Assembly (NCBI GenBank): GCA_031268195.1
Contig: JAIRXQ010000068.1
Location: 1 to 33,143 of the forward strand
Direction of reading: 5' to 3'
Source of the DNA: Azoarcus sp.
Lineage (GTDB): Bacteria > Pseudomonadota > Gammaproteobacteria > Burkholderiales > Rhodocyclaceae
DNA: 33,143 nucleotides
Below are positions 28,238 through 33,143 of this stretch, in pieces. The stretch's first letter is position 1. Every line of letters starts with the position of its first letter. Both the position numbers and the translations under genes were made by a program. The notes under the pieces were generated by a model that did not search any database, was not told where the DNA came from, and saw nothing but the letters and a program-made list of their open reading frames with translations.

Positions 28238-29128
28238 ATGGCCCTGATAAACAAACTCGTCATCTGCGGCGTCGGGCTCATCGGCGGCTCCTTTGCGCTG
28301 GCCTTGAAGAACAAGGGTGAGGTCAGGCACGTGGTGGGCATCGGCCGCACACAGGCGGCGCTGGCGCGCGCGGTGAAACTCGGCGTCATCGACGAGGCCG
28401 GCGCCGATCTGCCCAGCGCGCTGGCCGGTGCGGATTTCGTCCTGCTCTCGGTGCCGGTCGGCCAAACCGACGCGGTGCTGGAATCGTTGGCCCTGCACCT
28501 ACAGGCCGGAACCGTCGTCACCGACGTGGGCAGCACCAAGAGCGACGTGTTTGCCGCCGTCTATCGCCGGCTCGACGCGCATCTGGCAAGCGTCGTGCCC
28601 TCGCACCCCATCGCCGGCACGGAAAGAAGCGGCGTGGAAGCGGCGAACGCCGCATTGTTCGAGGGCAAGCGCACGGTGGTGACGCCCTTGCCGGAGAACG
28701 ACCCCGCCGCCGTCGAAAAGGTCAAAGCCGCCTGGCGGGCCTGCGGCGCGAGCGTGGTCGACATGGCCCCGCAAGACCACGACCGCGTCTTTGCCGCCGT
28801 CAGCCATCTGCCGCACCTGCTCGCTTACGGACTCGTACACGATCTGGCCGGGCGCGCCAACGCCGAATTACTCTTTTCCCACGCCGCCAGCGGCTTCCGC
28901 GATTTCACCCGCATCGCGGCCAGCTCGCCTGAAATGTGGCGCGACATCTGCATGGCCAACCGGCAAGCCATCGTCTCCGAGCTCGATCAATATCTGGGCG
29001 AACTCGCGCTCATCCGCTCGCTCCTGCTCGCGGACAACGGCGATCGGCTCGAATTGCTCTTTCAGGAAGCGCGTGAGGCGCGCACCAGGTGGGGCGAGAA
29101 AACACTGTTTGACATCCGGGACATCTGA
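28238..29128 (+). CDS. tyrA: Prephenate/arogenate dehydrogenase
   Basis: A 296-residue enzyme that oxidises and decarboxylates prephenate (or arogenate) toward tyrosine. The start is ATG 28238, behind the strong ribosome-binding site AAAGGGGAGGGG and 16 bp after hisC. The N-terminal Rossmann fold has GVGLIGGSFALAL with GxGxxG at the start; further on are DVGSTKSDV, SHPIAGTERSGVEAANAALF, FAAVSHLPHLLAYGLVH and GFRDFTRIAASSPEMWRDI, all standard for TyrA. Length is typical for a monofunctional enzyme without chorismate mutase or ACT domain. In many betaproteobacteria aroA follows; here a polyphosphate kinase gene does. Confidence 0.95.
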   Translation: MALINKLVICGVGLIGGSFALALKNKGEVRHVVGIGRTQAALARAVKLGVIDEAGADLPSALAGADFVLLSVPVGQTDAVLESLALHLQAGTVVTDVGSTKSDVFAAVYRRLDAHLASVVPSHPIAGTERSGVEAANAALFEGKRTVVTPLPENDPAAVEKVKAAWRACGASVVDMAPQDHDRVFAAVSHLPHLLAYGLVHDLAGRANAELLFSHAASGFRDFTRIAASSPEMWRDICMANRQAIVSELDQYLGELALIRSLLLADNGDRLELLFQEAREARTRWGEKTLFDIRDI

Positions 29129-29151
29129 AACCTGCGCGGAGCGCCATCACC

Positions 29152-30645
29152 ATGTTTGAATCGGCGGAATTGGGCCACACCATCGACAAAAAAACCTTCA
29201 AGGCGCAAGTGCAGCAGTTGCGCGAAGCCCTGCTGGAGGCGCAGTTCGAGCTGCGCGAGAAGGGGAAATTCCCGGTGTTCATCCTCGTCTCCGGCGTCGA
29301 TGGCGCGGGCAAGGGCGAGACGATCAACGATCTCTACGGCTGGATGGACCCGCGCTATCTCTCCGCGCTCGCCTTCGGCGCGCCCACCGACGAGGAGGCC
29401 GCGCACCCGTTCATGTGGCGTTTCTGGCAAGCATTGCCGCCCAAGGGACGCATCGGGATTTTCTCCGGGTCGTGGTATTCGATGCCGATCCACCGCTTCA
29501 TCACTGGGGAGATCGACCATGGCCACTTCGATCAGCGCGTCGAACTCATCAACCGCTTCGAAGCCATGCTCGCCAACGAGGGGGCGCTGATCCTGAAATT
29601 CTGGTTCCACCTCACCAAGGACGGACAGCGGCGGCGCTTCAAAGCATTGGAAAAAGACCCACGCACCGCGTGGCGCGTCACCAAGACGAGTTGGGGCAGC
29701 CTCAAGACGCACGACAAATTCCAGGAAATCGCCTCGCATCTGCTGCGCCTGACCAACATGCCCTGGGCGCCGTGGATCGTGGTGGAGAGCGCCGACGACC
29801 GTTATCGCTCGCTGACCGTCGGCAAAATGGTGCTGGATGCGCTGCAAAAACGCCTTGCCAGCACGCGCGAGGGCACGGGCGAATTTCCGGTCGCGCCGCC
29901 TTTGTCGCGCAAGACCGATACGCTCGATGTGCTCACCGCGCTCGATCTCGACCGATGCCTGGATCGCAAAATCTACCAACTACGGCTCGCCAAGGCGCAA
30001 GGGCGGCTGTCCGAACTCGTGCGTTCGCCGGAATTCAAGAAACGCTCGTTGATTCTCGTTTTTGAAGGTTCCGACGCGGCGGGCAAGGGCGGCAGCATCC
30101 GGCGCATCGTCGCCGCGATGGATGCGCGCCAGTACCAGATCGTCCCCATCGCCGCGCCGACGCAGGAAGAATTCGCGCAGCCCTACCTGTGGCGTTTCTG
30201 GCGGCACGTGCCCAAAACCGGGCGCGTGACCATTTTCGACCGCTCATGGTACGGTCGCGTGCTGGTCGAGCGCGTCGAGGGCTTCTGTTCTGAATCCGAC
30301 TGGCTGCGTGCCTACGCTGAAATCAACGATTTCGAACACGAACTGCGCAGCGACGGCGCGATCATCCTCAAATTCTGGCTGCAAATCTCCAAGGAAGAAC
30401 AGCTGCGCCGCTTCAAAGAACGCGAGGACACGGCGTTCAAACGCTACAAAATCACCGAGGAAGACTGGCGCAATCGCGACAAGTGGGACGCCTACCACCA
30501 AGCCGTCTGCGACATGGTCGAGCGCACGAGCACCGGCCTGATTCCGTGGACACTGGTAGAAGCCAACGACAAACAGTTCGCGCGAGTGAAGATCATCGAA
30601 ACGGTCTGCGAGCGGCTGGAAGCGGCCTTGAAAGGGAAAGATTGA
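29152..30645 (+). CDS. pap: Polyphosphate:AMP phosphotransferase-type PPK2 (two tandem domains)
   Basis: A 497-residue protein with two PPK2 domains, the layout of class II polyphosphate:AMP phosphotransferase, which makes ADP from AMP using polyphosphate. Domain 1 (about 15-235) has Walker A GVDGAGKG (48-55) and FSGSWYS (104-110). Domain 2 (about 270-495) has GSDAAGKGG (306-314) and IFDRSWYGRVLVERVEG starting at 361. In domain 1 the DR of the lid motif DRSWYGR is replaced by SG, so this half may be non-catalytic and structural, as thought for known two-domain members. ATG 29152 is 23 bp behind tyrA. Specificity for AMP is inferred from domain number, not tested. Confidence 0.92.
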   Translation: MFESAELGHTIDKKTFKAQVQQLREALLEAQFELREKGKFPVFILVSGVDGAGKGETINDLYGWMDPRYLSALAFGAPTDEEAAHPFMWRFWQALPPKGRIGIFSGSWYSMPIHRFITGEIDHGHFDQRVELINRFEAMLANEGALILKFWFHLTKDGQRRRFKALEKDPRTAWRVTKTSWGSLKTHDKFQEIASHLLRLTNMPWAPWIVVESADDRYRSLTVGKMVLDALQKRLASTREGTGEFPVAPPLSRKTDTLDVLTALDLDRCLDRKIYQLRLAKAQGRLSELVRSPEFKKRSLILVFEGSDAAGKGGSIRRIVAAMDARQYQIVPIAAPTQEEFAQPYLWRFWRHVPKTGRVTIFDRSWYGRVLVERVEGFCSESDWLRAYAEINDFEHELRSDGAIILKFWLQISKEEQLRRFKEREDTAFKRYKITEEDWRNRDKWDAYHQAVCDMVERTSTGLIPWTLVEANDKQFARVKIIETVCERLEAALKGKD

Positions 30646-30713
30646 GCGGCTTCCCTGCCGTGTTTGCGCCCTGCGCGCCAGCGCGCTTTATGCACCAGAA
30701 TTGGCGTATTTAT

Positions 30714-30739
30714 TTACAATGCAGGGCGCAGCATTGTAA
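30714..30739. repeat. Perfect 9-bp inverted repeat upstream of tpsB
   Basis: TTACAATGC (30714-30722) and GCATTGTAA (30731-30739) around an 8-nt middle. It lies 90 bp before the preferred tpsB start. With no T-run after it, it looks more like an operator, or a leader hairpin, than a terminator. Confidence 0.75.
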
Positions 30740-30829
30740 TGTGCGCGGCGGCGCTCGATGCGTGATATGGCGGTGAGCGCCAAAACTTTCTTGAGAACGA
30801 TGTCGAGTTGTGCCAATAGGGAGATTTTT

Positions 30830-32596
30830 GTGCGGAAACACTGCGGATCCACAGATTTTGGCCTTCAGGGCGCTGCCAAGCCGCGCGCGCTGCCTGCCCT
30901 GCGCATCACCCGTGCGCTATTTTTCGCCGCGCTACTTCCCTTCAGCGTGACAGCGCTCGCCCAAACGCCCGCTGATCGGGACTTGCTGCGGGACCGTCAA
31001 CAAAAGCTGCTTGAAGACCAACGCCAGAAGCTCGAACAACTCAAGCAGCTGCCGGGGGAGCGTGCCCCCGAGCGTCCAGTGGAGGCCCCTGCCGAAGCGG
31101 GCCGCTGCATCGACATCGCCCACATCAGCATCGAAGGCGCGCACCTCATGACGGAAGCGCGCCAACGTGCGCTCGTCGCCCCCTTCGAAGGCCGGTGCCT
31201 GGAAACCGCCCAATTCAACGAACTACTCAAAGCGTTCACCCAGTACTACCTCGATCGCGGCTACATCACCACGCGTGCCTACCTGCCCGAACAAGACCTC
31301 TCCAGCGGCGAACTCAAAATACTCATCATCGAAGGGCAGCTGCAAAAAATCGAGCGCGGAGAAAATGCCCCGAGCACGCGCGAAATCTACATGAGCCTGC
31401 CCGGCGGCGAAGGAGACTTGCTCAACCTGCGCCCGCTCGAACAAATGCTCGATCAACTTGGACGGCTCCCCTCGCGGCAAGCCAAGATCGACATCGTGCC
31501 CGGTACTGAAACCGGGCAATCGAACATCAAGCTCGAAGGCGAAGCGCAAAAGAGCTGGCGCGTCAGCCTCGCCCGCGACAACAGCGGGCAAAAAAGCACC
31601 GGGCGGCAACAATGGCGGACAAGCATTTACTGGGACAGCCCCCTCGGTCTGGCCGACCAACTCATCCTCATCGGCGGACGTGATGCCGACACCCAAAAAT
31701 GGCGGCGCTCCAACAACCAAAGCATCCACTATGGCGTCCCTTATGGCTGGTGGACATTCAGCTATGCCTACAGCCGTAACTACTACCAGGCCGAAAACGA
31801 AGCGCCCGGCCTCGGCTTCAGCTTCAAGACCGACGGCACCAGCAACACCCACCAGCTGCGCGCCGAACGCATCCTGCACCGCGACGCCACCAGCAAAACC
31901 GGCGCCAGCGCGGGCTTGAGCCACATGCGCAGCCGCAACTACTTCGAAGGCGAACTGCTCGAAGTCTCCAGCCAGCACTTGAGCGAACTGCAAATCGGCG
32001 TCAACCACGGCCGGCGCATCGGAGGCGCCTTCGTAAACCTCGACCTCGGCTGGCAGCGCGGCGTCGGCATGCTCGACGCCCAGGGCCGTGGCCATCCACA
32101 TGGCAGCGAACCCGACGCCCATTACAACAAATACACCCTCGCCATCAGCTACCTGCACCCGTTTACCCTCAAAGAACAACCCTTCAGCTTCGAGAGCCTC
32201 GCCTATGGCCAGCACACCCGCGATGCCCTTTTCTCGCTGCAACGCTTCGGCCTCGGCGGGCTGTCCTCCGTGCGTGGCTTCGACGAACAACTCATCACCG
32301 GCAACAGCGGCGGCTACTGGCGCAACCAACTGCGCTGGCGGCACAACCCCGGCTGGGAAACCCTGCGTCGCTACGTTGAAACCTTCAGCGTCGCCCTGGG
32401 CTACGACACCGGCGCCATCGCCCGCAACAAGCGTACCGGAGACGGCTTCGAGTCCCTCTCTGGTGCGGCGCTCGAACTCACCGCGCAAGGCAAAAACCTC
32501 GTGGCCAGCCTGACACTGGCGCGCGCCCTGGATAAACCCCGGGCCATACACGGCGGGGAGATGCCCGTTTATTTCAGTGTCGGCCTGACCTATTGA
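30830..32596 (+). CDS. Two-partner secretion outer-membrane transporter TpsB (ShlB/FhaC/HecB family)
   Basis: A 588-residue outer-membrane pore that exports its TpsA partner. I choose the GTG at 30830 because AGGGAG at 30818-30823 is well placed before it; an in-frame ATG at 30758 has no such site. A long n-region leads to the hydrophobic ALFFAALLPFSVTALAQ with a cut after LAQ. A coiled stretch (LLEDQRQKLEQLKQL) follows, then POTRA domains beginning CIDIAHISIEGAHLM and including YYLDRGYITTRAYLPEQDLS, and a 16-strand barrel with GLGGLSSVRGFDEQLITGNS (the VRGF lid motif). The last residue is Tyr rather than the usual Phe. The tpsA partner starts 281 bp downstream. Confidence 0.92.
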   Translation: MRKHCGSTDFGLQGAAKPRALPALRITRALFFAALLPFSVTALAQTPADRDLLRDRQQKLLEDQRQKLEQLKQLPGERAPERPVEAPAEAGRCIDIAHISIEGAHLMTEARQRALVAPFEGRCLETAQFNELLKAFTQYYLDRGYITTRAYLPEQDLSSGELKILIIEGQLQKIERGENAPSTREIYMSLPGGEGDLLNLRPLEQMLDQLGRLPSRQAKIDIVPGTETGQSNIKLEGEAQKSWRVSLARDNSGQKSTGRQQWRTSIYWDSPLGLADQLILIGGRDADTQKWRRSNNQSIHYGVPYGWWTFSYAYSRNYYQAENEAPGLGFSFKTDGTSNTHQLRAERILHRDATSKTGASAGLSHMRSRNYFEGELLEVSSQHLSELQIGVNHGRRIGGAFVNLDLGWQRGVGMLDAQGRGHPHGSEPDAHYNKYTLAISYLHPFTLKEQPFSFESLAYGQHTRDALFSLQRFGLGGLSSVRGFDEQLITGNSGGYWRNQLRWRHNPGWETLRRYVETFSVALGYDTGAIARNKRTGDGFESLSGAALELTAQGKNLVASLTLARALDKPRAIHGGEMPVYFSVGLTY

Positions 32597-32624
32597 GATT
32601 CTATGGTTCAGGTCAAGACCTGTA

Positions 32625-32653
32625 GTAGGGGCGGGTTTCAAACCCGCCCCTAC
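32625..32653. repeat. 29-bp palindromic GC-rich element (REP-like)
   Basis: GTAGGGGCGGGTTT (32625-32638) and its exact complement AAACCCGCCCCTAC (32640-32653) with one central base. It lies 28 bp after tpsB. There is no T-run after it, so it is not a standard terminator. Elements of this very kind are scattered in many environmental genomes, as far as I recall; copies elsewhere in this genome would confirm a dispersed repeat. Confidence 0.8.
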
Positions 32654-32801
32654 GAAAAACCCTGCCCTGTCTGCATCCCCCGTTCGCCCTGAGCCTGTAG
32701 AGGCGCGGCGCGCGCGACGCCCGCCTCAGGCGTCTGGCGTGAATTCGTCCGGCAGCGTATCACCTGATAGCCCTGCACCCCGCACGGAGAAATATTGCAC
32801 A

Positions 32802-32848
32802 CCCCGTTTTTTCGGGGGTAGGATACCGAAGTATTTTTTCCCGTATCC
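32802..32848 (+). promoter_or_regulatory. Two consecutive hairpins in the tpsA leader
   Basis: CCCCG-TTTTTT-CGGGG (32802-32817), then GGATAC (32821-32826) pairing with GTATCC (32843-32848) around a 16-nt T-rich loop. They end 29 bp before the tpsA ATG. Could form a cis-acting RNA structure; no known riboswitch class was recognised. Confidence 0.4.
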
Positions 32849-32877
32849 GGGGATTGCATTTCGATGACGAATGACTC

Positions 32878-33143
32878 ATGAAACAGGCACATATCATGCG
32901 TAATGAAGAGATCCATCTAGCTTGCTCCGCTCCCTCCAATACATCTCATTCGAATAATCCCTTGCGTCCCGCCCCGCGCCCGCGGGCGGTGCCAGACATC
33001 CCACCGCCGCGCTGGATGCGCTGTACAGCGCGCCTCCTCATCGCCGCCCTGATCTGGCAGCCCTCGCCGGGCCTGACGCAAAGCGTCGCGCCCGCCAACA
33101 GCGCAACACAAGTCACCCAGGCTCCCAACGGCGTGCCGGTGGT
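32878..33143 (+). CDS. Filamentous-haemagglutinin-like exoprotein TpsA (partial, N-terminus only)
   Basis: Open from ATG 32878 (MKQAHIMRNEEIHLACSAPS) to the right edge, 88 codons; an in-frame ATG at 32896 is equally possible. A long basic and Pro-rich n-region (about 50 residues) comes before the hydrophobic LLIAALIWQPSPGLTQS, an extended signal peptide as in large TpsA proteins. It is followed by ANSATQVTQAPNGVPVV, the characteristic opening of the TPS (haemagglutination activity) domain, which usually continues NIA.PN..G.SHN. The TPS domain would be recognised by the POTRA domains of the TpsB upstream. The bulk of the protein, with adhesin repeats or a toxin C-terminus, is outside the window, so its role (adhesion or contact-dependent inhibition) is open. 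Confidence 0.85.
   Translation, partial: MKQAHIMRNEEIHLACSAPSNTSHSNNPLRPAPRPRAVPDIPPPRWMRCTARLLIAALIWQPSPGLTQSVAPANSATQVTQAPNGVPV

Noticed and set aside
30673-30690. GCGCGC ... GCGCGC followed by TTTA as a terminator after the PPK2 gene
   Set aside because: The stem can only have about four pairs with a workable loop and the T-run is three bases; too weak to call.
32650-32916. Minus-strand 88-codon frame between tpsB and tpsA
   Set aside because: Crosses the palindrome and the tpsA start, has no family similarity and no ribosome-binding site.

Overview
The window looks like a chromosomal stretch of a GC-rich betaproteobacterium. Support comes from the gene groupings: RNB-family nuclease / TonB / aroE / mtgA / mgtE, argH divergent from an AlgZ-AlgR pair, and pheA-hisC-tyrA. 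The Nitrosomonadales/Rhodocyclales range is my best guess, from gene content only. No rRNA, tRNA, CRISPR array or complete insertion sequence was seen.

Layout. (1) 1-3416, minus strand: the head of a type I restriction-modification operon. It reads, in transcription order, a frameshifted small HTH gene, hsdM, a DUF1016/YhcG PD-(D/E)XK nuclease and a HEPN protein cut by the left edge; hsdS and hsdR would lie outside. The nuclease ends with a copy of the HsdM C-terminal tail, and a perfect 58-bp direct repeat brackets the gene. (2) 3417-3803: no recognisable protein gene, but a promoter-like site, a hairpin and a strong intrinsic terminator that could form a small RNA or an attenuating leader. 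(3) 3804-6712, plus strand: a succinyl-CoA:acetate CoA-transferase-type enzyme and hemL. (4) 6728-18467, minus strand: an RTX protein with its own promoter and terminator; then, from upstream down, argH, a Ser/Thr kinase fused to a cyclic-nucleotide-binding domain, uppP, an RNB-domain ribonuclease, tonB, aroE, mtgA, mgtE and a second TonB-C-like periplasmic protein. (5) 18585-20359, plus strand: an AlgZ/AlgR (LytS/LytTR) two-component pair. (6) 20373-22612, minus strand: feoB-feoA ferrous iron uptake behind a candidate Fur box. (7) 22880-30645, plus strand: a DedA protein, metNIQ, pheA-hisC-tyrA and a two-domain PPK2. (8) 30830-33143, plus strand: a two-partner secretion pair, tpsB complete and tpsA cut by the right edge.

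Functionally, most of the window is housekeeping: haem precursor, arginine, shikimate and aromatic amino acids, cell-wall lipid recycling and glycan polymerisation, Mg2+, Fe2+ and methionine uptake. The accessory parts are the two ends and the RTX gene. The most unusual parts are the composite restriction locus with its copied HsdM tail, the structured RNA-like element at about 3632-3778, the kinase-cNMP fusion coupled to argH, a MetN without its regulatory domain paired with a MetQ without a lipobox, and the structured leaders around the two-partner secretion genes.
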